A stretch of DNA of 64,000 nt, from positions 16,086,698-16,150,697 of the forward strand of contig CM071574.1 in the NCBI GenBank assembly GCA_036426205.1, read 5' to 3'. The notes beneath the pieces were generated by a model. It had not been told where the DNA came from, searched no databases, and saw only the letters and a program-made list of their open reading frames with translations. Positions 63,501 to 64,000 of the stretch are shown here, piece after piece. A program made the translations under genes and the position numbers. Positions within the stretch are counted from its first letter, which is position 1; every line of letters starts with the position of its first letter. The stretch comes from Ascaphus truei (Eukaryota; Chordata; Amphibia; Anura; Ascaphidae).

Positions 63501-63642
63501 ATGAAAGCAGCTTTATTATGATACAAAACATACGTACATCACTAATCTGCTTGCCAACTTTCTGTGTTCGCATATGTTCAGGAGTGTCCACGATGCTTGT
63601 ATATTTGTCTTTCAGCTTCTCATAGTTCTCTTTATACTTCCA
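6957..63642 (-). CDS. NEB: Nebulin, C-terminal part (35 exons, gene continues off right edge)
   Basis: Nebulin is the giant thin-filament protein of skeletal muscle. Its roughly 35-residue modules each contact one actin, while its C-terminus anchors in the Z-disc. Thirty-five exons were placed by matching AG/GT sites and unbroken frame, giving about 1,269 residues: 30 module exons, a 181-nt exon that holds the last module and enters the linker, three Ser-rich linker exons and the SH3 exon. Modules carry xYK at the exon start and S[DENQTS] at the previous exon end, so SDxxYK spans the junctions. From 5' to 3' the modules shorten from 33-38 to eight of 31 residues, as in the Z-disc end of vertebrate nebulin. 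No WLKGxGW super-repeat motif is seen, as expected near the C-terminus. The intron between 46263 and 24151 contains the suspect duplicated block. Nebulette and LASP share the SH3 layout but lack this many modules. Confidence 0.96.
7461..7567 (-). CDS. NEB: NEB Ser-rich linker exon 3
   Basis: The minus-strand acceptor is ccttgcag and the donor gtaagc. It codes [19 protein letters not shown], then [17 protein letters not shown]. The [18 protein letters not shown] block is conserved just before the nebulin SH3 domain. It is phase 1 in and phase 0 out, 107 nt. Confidence 0.95.
7836..7994 (-). CDS. NEB: NEB Ser-rich linker exon 2
   Basis: The minus-strand acceptor is cattccttgcag and the donor gtaacc; 159 nt. 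It codes [19 protein letters not shown], then an acidic [13 protein letters not shown] and a threonine run ending TTTTTVT. The [14 protein letters not shown] core, rich in potential phosphosites, is shared with other vertebrate nebulins. Confidence 0.94.
8095..8187 (-). CDS. NEB: NEB linker exon 1 ([14 protein letters not shown])
   Basis: The minus-strand acceptor is ctcatatag. I place the donor at TTCTG|gtgtgt because it gives MRS-VQARRS across the junction, close to the known nebulin order. An alternative donor eight bases earlier on the exon is weaker. It codes [18 protein letters not shown], then [12 protein letters not shown], one of the best conserved stretches of the nebulin family tail. 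Confidence 0.92.
8188..9643 (-). other. NEB intron with cryptic simple repeat and foldback
   Basis: At about 8565-8695 a loose tandem of GCTGGTGGATT / GCGGATTC-type units is present. A foldback element (8925-9243) follows. At 9466-9510 lies the 3' end of a palindromic hAT-like MITE (GTTGAGCACCCCTG). No exon was found. Confidence 0.5.
8925..9243. mobile_element. Foldback MITE (319 bp, almost fully palindromic)
   Basis: The ends AAGGCAAAAAGATTGATGCA and the matching complement pair along nearly the whole element, meeting at about 9075-9085. The inner part carries CACGCGTTTCGAGCAAG and its near-complement. The arms differ by a few bases. No coding capacity is present and the family is not recognised. 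Confidence 0.75.
9644..9824 (-). CDS. NEB: NEB exon: last module and start of linker
   Basis: The minus-strand acceptor is gtttgcag and the donor gtactt; 181 nt, phase 0 in and 1 out. It codes [20 protein letters not shown], then [20 protein letters not shown] and [19 protein letters not shown]. This is the final nebulin module followed by the basic [11 protein letters not shown] segment typical of nebulin and nebulette. Confidence 0.96.
10525..10632 (-). CDS. NEB: NEB module exon, 36 residues ([15 protein letters not shown])
   Basis: The minus-strand acceptor is tcattag and the donor gtaaga; 108 nt, phase 0. It codes [20 protein letters not shown], then [16 protein letters not shown]. Among the modules it is one of the most conserved, sharing FRKQIQGKA with the nebulette counterpart. 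Confidence 0.95.
11288..11380. mobile_element. Short palindromic element (TTTAGTAAG type)
   Basis: The ends CATATTTAGTAAGTGGTGCTAA and TTAGCACCGTGAAGTAAATATG are inverted copies. Related elements are at 13007-13113 and 21473-21571, and a partial one starts near 63895. Confidence 0.55.
11712..11804 (-). CDS. NEB: NEB 31-residue Z-disc module exon a
   Basis: It is 93 nt, phase 0. It codes [20 protein letters not shown], then [11 protein letters not shown]. This is the last in the run of eight 93-nt exons. Such 31-residue modules near the Z-disc are alternatively spliced in other vertebrates, and loss of any number keeps the frame. Confidence 0.93.
12321..12413 (-). CDS. NEB: NEB 31-residue Z-disc module exon b
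   Basis: It is 93 nt, phase 0, minus-strand acceptor cttatag and donor gtacct. It codes [20 protein letters not shown], then [11 protein letters not shown]. The [12 protein letters not shown] core makes it the clearest consensus member. Confidence 0.93.
12535..12700. mobile_element. Palindromic hAT-like MITE with target duplication
   Basis: The ends are CAGGGGTTCTCAACTCCAAT and its complement, with a central hairpin around GCTTCAGCACAGGTGGTGCTG. The flanks CCTTAAAT (12527-12534) and CCTTTAAT (12701-12708) form an 8-bp duplication with one change, the length used by hAT transposases. Confidence 0.8.
13007..13113. mobile_element. Short palindromic element
   Basis: GATTTATTAGATGGTGCTAAG pairs with TTGGCACCATTTAGTGAATC; the centre pairs AATTCCTGTT with AATAGGAATT. 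It belongs to the same family style as 11288-11380. Confidence 0.5.
13988..14080 (-). CDS. NEB: NEB 31-residue Z-disc module exon c
   Basis: It is 93 nt, phase 0, donor gtatttt. It codes [20 protein letters not shown], then [17 protein letters not shown] replaces PEMERV of its neighbours. Confidence 0.93.
14485..14577 (-). CDS. NEB: NEB 31-residue Z-disc module exon d
   Basis: It is 93 nt, phase 0, acceptor atcttcag and donor gtatttt. It codes [20 protein letters not shown], then [11 protein letters not shown]. Its second half is identical to exon a at the protein level. Confidence 0.93.
14578..16395 (-). other. NEB intron, mostly unique sequence
   Basis: At about 15094-15122 there is a fragment of a hAT-like MITE end (GGAGTTGGCCACCCCTG), and a T-run at about 16091-16105. 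Nothing else was recognised, and I found no further module exon by the xYK...NIS pattern. Confidence 0.5.
16396..16488 (-). CDS. NEB: NEB 31-residue Z-disc module exon e
   Basis: It is 93 nt, phase 0, acceptor gcctttag and donor gtattta. It codes [20 protein letters not shown], then [11 protein letters not shown]. Confidence 0.93.
16968..17060 (-). CDS. NEB: NEB 31-residue Z-disc module exon f
   Basis: It is 93 nt, phase 0, acceptor cactctag and donor gtatttc. It codes [20 protein letters not shown], then [11 protein letters not shown]. Like exon b it ends in SM, suggesting the two share a recent common source. Confidence 0.93.
17801..17997. mobile_element. Palindromic hAT-like MITE (CAGGGGTGGCCAACTCCAG family)
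   Basis: The left end CAGGGGTGGCCAACTCCAGC is intact; the right end is lost in a C-run after GGCTGAAGTTGCC. The centre is a long hairpin around CAGTCATTGACTGAGCCACT. Further members are at 19902-20060, 20585-20777 and 56105-56244; damaged copies are at about 37506-37690, 39598-39752, 40267-40455 and 25035-25175. Confidence 0.78.
18829..19147. mobile_element. TIR element of the CAGTGGCGTAACT type
   Basis: The ends CAGTGGCGTAACT and AGTTACACCACTG are inverted. GAGTGGAG precedes the element and GAGTGAAG overlaps its last base, consistent with an 8-bp duplication. The inside is GC-rich, unlike the intron, which explains the two chance open frames at 18909-19195. A damaged copy is at about 38527-38845. 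Confidence 0.62.
19581..19673 (-). CDS. NEB: NEB 31-residue module exon g
   Basis: It is 93 nt, phase 0, acceptor ttttgtag and donor gtagttg. It codes [20 protein letters not shown], then [11 protein letters not shown]. It is more divergent than a-f. A damaged copy lies at 39280-39369. Confidence 0.92.
19902..20060. mobile_element. Palindromic hAT-like MITE with target duplication
   Basis: It starts CAGGGGTGGCCAACCCCAG and ends CCCACCCCTG. The flanks CACTGCAA (19894-19901) and CACTACAA (20061-20068) differ by one base. Confidence 0.82.
20585..20777. mobile_element. Palindromic hAT-like MITE, older copy
   Basis: It starts CAGGTGTGGTCAACTCAAG and ends GAGTTGAGCACCCCTA. The flanks ACATAGAC and ACATAGGC differ by one base. 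A G-run of about 12 lies near its 3' end. Confidence 0.75.
21280..21372 (-). CDS. NEB: NEB 31-residue module exon h
   Basis: It is 93 nt, phase 0, acceptor acattaag and donor gtacag. It codes [20 protein letters not shown], then [11 protein letters not shown]. It is the first (most N-terminal) of the 31-residue run. A damaged copy lies at about 40954-41042. Confidence 0.92.
21473..21571. mobile_element. Short palindromic element (TTTACTAAGCGGTGC type)
   Basis: GCCATGTTTACTAAGCGGTGC pairs with GCACTGCTTAGTAAATATGGG. It is about 100 bp and non-coding. Confidence 0.58.
22057..22161 (-). CDS. NEB: NEB module exon, 35 residues (LQYQGEHN)
   Basis: It is 105 nt, phase 0, acceptor ttcttatag and donor gtatat. 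It codes [20 protein letters not shown], then [17 protein letters not shown] replaces YK in the actin-binding signature. A damaged copy is at 41722-41824. Confidence 0.92.
22722..22826 (-). CDS. NEB: NEB module exon, 35 residues ([14 protein letters not shown])
   Basis: It is 105 nt, phase 0, acceptor cacaacag and donor gtaagt. It codes [20 protein letters not shown], then [16 protein letters not shown] copy of equal length is at 42370-42474. Confidence 0.93.
23544..23729. mobile_element. pogo/Tigger-like MITE flanked by TA
   Basis: The left end is CAGGCAGTCCTCGGTTATCC and the right end GGATACCGAGTACTACCTG, with TA at 23542-23543 and 23730-23731. The terminal sequence resembles the CAGxxxxTCCTCG ends of Tigger elements. 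A damaged copy lies at about 43190-43362. Confidence 0.72.
23850..23954 (-). CDS. NEB: NEB module exon, 35 residues ([14 protein letters not shown])
   Basis: It is 105 nt, phase 0, acceptor tcctacag and donor gtgata. It codes [20 protein letters not shown], then [16 protein letters not shown] copy with frame-breaking changes is at 43482-43586. Confidence 0.94.
24038..24151 (-). CDS. NEB: NEB module exon, 38 residues ([15 protein letters not shown])
   Basis: It is 114 nt, phase 0, acceptor tgtaacag and donor gtgagt. It codes [20 protein letters not shown], then [18 protein letters not shown]. This is the longest module here and the last intact exon before the rearranged block; its upstream partner in the transcript should be 46263-46373. 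Confidence 0.94.
24249..24346 (+). pseudogene. Damaged inverted copy of NEB exon 56940-57038
   Basis: It is 98 nt against 99; one A is lost at ATGAGGCACTTAAG, which shifts the frame. Splice sites tgtag and gtaaga are still present, but on the strand opposite to the gene. Confidence 0.88.
26573..26680 (+). pseudogene. Damaged inverted copy of NEB exon 54575-54685
   Basis: It is 108 nt against 111. Three AAAA runs are each shortened to AAA, and the donor has lost its first G. Confidence 0.88.
29166..29271 (+). pseudogene. Damaged inverted copy of NEB exon 51963-52067
   Basis: It is 106 nt against 105, with indels around CTAAAAGAAACTGC, CATCACTAAC and CACAAGGCAAGC. The frame is broken and the donor has an extra T. 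Confidence 0.87.
29978..30082 (+). pseudogene. Damaged inverted copy of NEB exon 51135-51239
   Basis: It is 105 nt, but differences at CACTTGATAGTG and CTTCAACGTAAGG show compensating insertions and losses. Both splice sites are retained. Confidence 0.86.
32139..32239 (+). pseudogene. Damaged inverted copy of NEB exon 48928-49032
   Basis: It is 101 nt against 105. An extra G appears in the GGGG run and bases are lost in the segment coding KAMLDF, breaking the frame. Confidence 0.87.
33262..34046. repeat. 30-bp minisatellite, inverted copy
   Basis: This is the reverse complement of the array at 47196-47904, with many more one-base defects and slightly more total length. Confidence 0.88.
34132..34240 (+). 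pseudogene. Damaged inverted copy of NEB exon 46982-47092
   Basis: It is 109 nt against 111, with changes at ATATAGAAGGAC, TTTGAAAGTC and GCTACCACAAAAT. Confidence 0.87.
34829..34939 (+). pseudogene. Damaged inverted copy of NEB exon 46263-46373
   Basis: The length is unchanged at 111, but AAAGAGTACAGGAGGG has become AAAGGTACAGGAGGGG, and an extra change lies at CTAAGGCAAAAAATG, so part of the frame is displaced. Confidence 0.87.
35480..36500. repeat. 48-bp minisatellite, inverted copy
   Basis: This is the reverse complement of the array at 44672-45722, with unit CACTCCCAACACTCAGCCCC plus CTCGCTCACACGAACATACC. Unit lengths are far more ragged here. The 492-residue open frame at 35414-36892 is a product of this array. 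Confidence 0.88.
39280..39369 (-). pseudogene. Damaged direct copy of NEB exon 19581-19673
   Basis: It is 90 nt against 93: one G gained in the GGGAGG run and single bases lost in at least three places near its upstream end. Several indels in so short a stretch, in a conserved exon, are hard to reconcile with natural drift. Confidence 0.88.
40954..41042 (-). pseudogene. Damaged direct copy of NEB exon 21280-21372
   Basis: It is about 89 nt against 93. The donor side is altered (TACTGCTAAT in place of TACCGTGCTAAT) and bases are missing around CCAATGCTGTTCCGTTC. Confidence 0.86.
41722..41824 (-). pseudogene. Damaged direct copy of NEB exon 22057-22161
   Basis: It is 103 nt against 105, with gains and losses around GCAGTAATTTCCTGG and TTCACATGTAGC. 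Confidence 0.86.
42370..42474 (-). pseudogene. Direct copy of NEB exon 22722-22826
   Basis: It is 105 nt and the best preserved copy, differing around ATACGGCCACG (source ATACCGGCACG). Both splice sites are intact. Confidence 0.82.
43482..43586 (-). pseudogene. Damaged direct copy of NEB exon 23850-23954
   Basis: It is 105 nt with offsetting changes at CACCTGCTGG, TATCCCACAACG and TATTTTCACC, so the frame is displaced across most of the exon. Confidence 0.86.
43668..43779 (-). pseudogene. Damaged direct copy of NEB exon 24038-24151
   Basis: It is 112 nt against 114. Changes lie at CAGTCGTCATTC, CATAGGGACAT and TTATTCTTTC. Confidence 0.87.
44672..45722. repeat. 48-bp minisatellite, about 22 units
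   Basis: The unit starts GTGCGGGTATGTTCGTGTGA, continues GCGAGGAGGGGCTGAGTGTT and ends GGGAGTGG (48 bp in total), with scattered one-base gains and losses. Because 48 is divisible by three, long open frames run both ways with a 16-residue period ([16 protein letters not shown] on the minus strand). It is intronic and there is no support for translation. Confidence 0.9.
46263..46373 (-). CDS. NEB: NEB module exon, 37 residues ([15 protein letters not shown])
   Basis: It is 111 nt, phase 0, acceptor ctctttag and donor gtatga. It codes [20 protein letters not shown], then [17 protein letters not shown]. It is the first intact exon upstream of 24038-24151 in the transcript and resembles it (RAKNAT in both), as expected of adjacent modules. 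Confidence 0.94.
46982..47092 (-). CDS. NEB: NEB module exon, 37 residues ([15 protein letters not shown])
   Basis: It is 111 nt, phase 0, acceptor tttattag and donor gtagca. It codes [20 protein letters not shown], then [17 protein letters not shown]. It lies about 100 bp from the 30-bp minisatellite. Confidence 0.94.
47196..47904. repeat. 30-bp minisatellite, about 23 units
   Basis: The unit is TATGCACCGATACAGTATGT plus ACCAATGCAC. Two variants occur: CACCAATACAG mainly at the two ends and CACCGATACAG in the centre. Irregular units lie at about 47540-47650, including CCCAAAAAAAACCC. Thirty is divisible by three, so all frames are open and read as a decapeptide repeat ([10 protein letters not shown]). 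It is intronic. Confidence 0.9.
48455..48502. repeat. AT-rich simple repeat
   Basis: (TA)n and A-runs alternate; the inverted counterpart is at about 32672-32710. Confidence 0.85.
48928..49032 (-). CDS. NEB: NEB module exon, 35 residues ([14 protein letters not shown])
   Basis: It is 105 nt, phase 0, acceptor caaatag and donor gtgagt. It codes [20 protein letters not shown], then [15 protein letters not shown]. Confidence 0.94.
49044..49248 (-). mobile_element. Penelope-like retroelement fragment
   Basis: Read on the minus strand it contains GACAAGCTTTCGAGAGTTCG, then GACCTGAGGAAGAGAGCAGG, ATTAGTCCA-like and GGACTAACACGGCTATTTC blocks. These resemble the ends of vertebrate Penelope-like elements as I remember them. 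The inverted copy is at about 31931-32130. There is no reverse transcriptase frame. Confidence 0.45.
50358..50766. mobile_element. Non-autonomous element with AGCAGGGGGTCTCC inner repeats
   Basis: The outer ends AAGCAATTCAAGC and GCTTGCATTGCCTCTTTAA are inverted. Inside, AGCAGGGGGTCTCCAAAG and GAGACCCCCTGCT form a second pair. It is the same family as 1498-1930. The inverted copy is at about 30440-30845. Confidence 0.55.
51135..51239 (-). CDS. NEB: NEB module exon, 35 residues ([13 protein letters not shown])
   Basis: It is 105 nt, phase 0, acceptor cccttcag and donor gtaagt. It codes [20 protein letters not shown], then [15 protein letters not shown]. Confidence 0.94.
51963..52067 (-). CDS. 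NEB: NEB module exon, 35 residues ([14 protein letters not shown])
   Basis: It is 105 nt, phase 0, acceptor ggctacag and donor gtaagt. It codes [20 protein letters not shown], then [15 protein letters not shown]. Its SSD end joins YQYK of the next exon to form SDYQYK. Confidence 0.94.
52406..52978 (+). mobile_element. Solo LTR candidate
   Basis: The 573-bp unit begins TGTAAGGGTTCCAG and ends GGGGTTACA, so TG...CA termini are present, with AATAAA at 52964-52969 just before the 3' end, as in a retrotransposon LTR. The flanks GGAAG and AGACT do not match, so a target duplication is not supported. The inside is CT-rich with repeated CCTGAGCCTTCTAGTTCC. The inverted copy is at 28262-28837. Confidence 0.5.
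54453..54530. repeat. AT dinucleotide microsatellite
   Basis: (TA)n with one CGATATA interruption lies about 45 bp past the donor of exon 54575-54685. The matching tract in the inverted copy is at about 26727-26802. Confidence 0.9.
54575..54685 (-). CDS. NEB: NEB module exon, 37 residues ([14 protein letters not shown])
   Basis: It is 111 nt, phase 0, acceptor cccctcag and donor gtatgc. It codes [20 protein letters not shown], then [17 protein letters not shown]. An AT microsatellite begins about 35 bp beyond its donor. Confidence 0.94.
56105..56244. mobile_element. Palindromic hAT-like MITE, one end missing
   Basis: The right end GATTGCCACCCCTG is intact; the left end stops at TTCCTGCTTCAGCACAGGTG. 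The central hairpin around GGCTCAGTTGTTGACTGAGC is well preserved. Confidence 0.7.
56940..57038 (-). CDS. NEB: NEB module exon, 33 residues ([13 protein letters not shown])
   Basis: It is 99 nt, phase 0, acceptor cattgtag and donor gtaaga. It codes [20 protein letters not shown], then [13 protein letters not shown]. This short module has YN in place of YK. Its 3' flank at about 57065 is where the inverted copy was joined to 24222. Confidence 0.93.
57039..57914 (-). other. NEB intron with one hairpin
   Basis: At 57659-57722 GAGATACCTGGGAAACAAG pairs with CTTATTTCCCAGGTATCTTA. No other feature was recognised. Confidence 0.45.
57915..58019 (-). CDS. NEB: NEB module exon, 35 residues ([14 protein letters not shown])
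   Basis: It is 105 nt, phase 0, acceptor ttgtttag and donor gtaggc. It codes [20 protein letters not shown], then [15 protein letters not shown]. Confidence 0.94.
58116..58217 (-). CDS. NEB: NEB module exon, 34 residues ([13 protein letters not shown])
   Basis: It is 102 nt, phase 0, acceptor tgtgcag and donor gtgagt. It codes [20 protein letters not shown], then [14 protein letters not shown]. Its end forms SDIHYK with the next module. Confidence 0.94.
58358..58412. repeat. CT microsatellite
   Basis: TCTC-rich simple sequence lies in the intron upstream of exon 58116-58217; long chance open frames nearby come from it. Confidence 0.85.
58545..58990. mobile_element. Unclassified interspersed repeat candidate
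   Basis: This GC-richer patch contains CCCCTGACGAAG, then TTCTCGAAACGCATAGGG, a motif pair that recurs in frog repeats I have seen, followed by a CGCACGTGACGCGGAAGCG segment. Boundaries are uncertain. Confidence 0.35.
59051..59161 (-). CDS. NEB: NEB module exon, 37 residues ([14 protein letters not shown])
   Basis: It is 111 nt, phase 0, acceptor acatttag and donor gtaagt. It codes [20 protein letters not shown], then [17 protein letters not shown]. Confidence 0.94.
60071..60181 (-). CDS. NEB: NEB module exon, 37 residues ([14 protein letters not shown])
   Basis: It is 111 nt, phase 0, acceptor ttattcag and donor gtgagt. It codes [20 protein letters not shown], then [17 protein letters not shown]. 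Confidence 0.94.
60744..60854 (-). CDS. NEB: NEB module exon, 37 residues ([14 protein letters not shown])
   Basis: It is 111 nt, phase 0, acceptor tttgcag and donor gtaaga. It codes [20 protein letters not shown], then [17 protein letters not shown]. Confidence 0.94.
61385..61489 (-). CDS. NEB: NEB module exon, 35 residues ([14 protein letters not shown])
   Basis: It is 105 nt, phase 0, acceptor ttcttttag and donor gtgagt. It codes [20 protein letters not shown], then [15 protein letters not shown]. Confidence 0.94.
61796..61900 (-). CDS. NEB: NEB module exon, 35 residues ([14 protein letters not shown])
   Basis: It is 105 nt, phase 0, acceptor caaaacag and donor gtaagg. It codes [20 protein letters not shown], then [29 protein letters not shown] is a well conserved nebulin module type. 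Confidence 0.95.
62029..62133 (-). CDS. NEB: NEB module exon, 35 residues ([14 protein letters not shown])
   Basis: It is 105 nt, phase 0, acceptor tttaaag and donor gtaagt. It codes [20 protein letters not shown], then [15 protein letters not shown]. Confidence 0.94.
62273..62477. mobile_element. pogo/Tigger-like MITE flanked by TA
   Basis: The left end is CAGGTGGTCCTCAGTATCCG and the right end CGGATAAGCGAGGAGCGGCTG, inverted to each other. TA lies at 62271-62272 and 62478-62479. Inner TATCCGA/TCGGATA words repeat. It is related in its ends to 23544-23729 but different inside. Confidence 0.72.
62940..63291. mobile_element. TTAA-flanked MITE, piggyBac-like
   Basis: The ends AGCTGCAGACCAAGC and GCTTGGACTGCAGCT are inverted with one change, and TTAA lies at both borders (62936-62939 and 63292-63295), the target site used by piggyBac transposases. 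It contains an A-run at about 63252-63265 and no gene. Confidence 0.65.
63313..63420 (-). CDS. NEB: NEB module exon, 36 residues ([14 protein letters not shown])
   Basis: It is 108 nt, phase 0, acceptor atctgcag and donor gtaagt. It codes [20 protein letters not shown], then [21 protein letters not shown]-flanked element ends just 18 bp beyond its donor. Confidence 0.94.
63538..63642 (-). CDS. NEB: NEB module exon, 35 residues ([14 protein letters not shown])
   Basis: It is 105 nt, phase 0, acceptor cttatcag and donor gtacgt. It codes [20 protein letters not shown], then [15 protein letters not shown]. It is the most upstream NEB exon in the window; earlier exons lie beyond the right edge. 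Confidence 0.94.
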
Positions 63643-64000
63643 CTGATAAGAGAAAGATTTAGTTAGTCCGACAACATAATGAATTAAATAAAAGTCACTG
63701 GTGGCTGCATTTGGCATGTAAAGCTAAAACTGGTATGTCTTAATATTGCTTGCATATATTGATACGTGATACGTGTAATGAGTATATAATTATATTATTA
63801 CAATATATGTCTGTGTATGATTTGTACTAGCCAGGCAAAACTATAACAGGACTGAAAATATGCAGCAAAATATTACAAAGATGAATTTATAAGGGCAGAT
63901 TCACTAAATCGCTATGCTGGATATTGCACTTAATGCCGGGTCGGGTGGCACCATCCTGCATTGCGGCATAGTCTGACCCATACGCTTCAAAAAATATTGA
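63643..64000 (-). other. NEB intron at the window edge
   Basis: AT-rich sequence; from about 63895 GATTCACTAAATCGCTATGC starts a short palindromic element of the 13007-13113 kind that is cut by the window edge. Confidence 0.4.

Noticed and set aside
1..64000. tRNA, rRNA or other structured RNA genes
   Set aside because: No cloverleaf with A and B box motifs or rRNA-like segment was recognised on either strand by eye; a covariance-model scan would be needed to be sure.

Overview
This is vertebrate nuclear DNA. Small phase-matched exons with GT/AG splice sites sit among introns of 0.3-3 kb that are rich in short DNA transposons. Two convergent, partial genes are present: the last four exons of RIF1 on the plus strand (288-2908) and the 3' part of the nebulin gene NEB on the minus strand (6957-63642, running off the right edge). 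RIF1-NEB is the neighbour pair I know from human 2q23. Many palindromic hAT-like, pogo/Tigger-like and TTAA-flanked elements and a Penelope-like fragment point to an amphibian, probably a frog. That placement is an inference from repeat style, not a species identification. No bacterial, viral or CRISPR-type system is present.

Layout: 1-2908 is the RIF1 C-terminus; 2909-6956 is the tail-to-tail intergenic gap, which holds a 1.07-kb foldback element. From 6957 rightwards come the NEB terminal SH3 exon, four linker exons (7461-9824), a 108-nt module exon, eight 93-nt exons coding 31-residue Z-disc modules (11712-21372), and then ordinary 33-38 residue modules to the right edge. I recover 35 NEB exons with an open frame throughout, about 1,269 residues. 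All module junctions are phase 0, and the SDxxYK actin-binding signature straddles the exon junctions.

The most unusual structure is a rearranged block. Call 17627-24220 'B' and 43845-57065 'C'. Between them, at about 24222-43843, lies an inverted copy of C followed by a direct copy of B, giving B - C(inverted) - B(copy) - C. Exons of B and C in their outer copies are intact. Both inner copies carry many one-base indels, often in homopolymers, in introns and exons alike. This looks like uncorrected long-read sequence inserted at an assembly gap rather than a biological duplication, but a recent real rearrangement cannot be excluded from sequence alone. Read as an artefact, NEB continues directly from exon 24038-24151 to exon 46263-46373 and about 19.6 kb of the window is spurious.

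Two in-frame-length minisatellites lie in the C intron sequence: a 48-bp unit (44672-45722) and a 30-bp unit (47196-47904). Both are repeated inverted inside the block. Because the units are multiples of three they create long open frames that are not genes.
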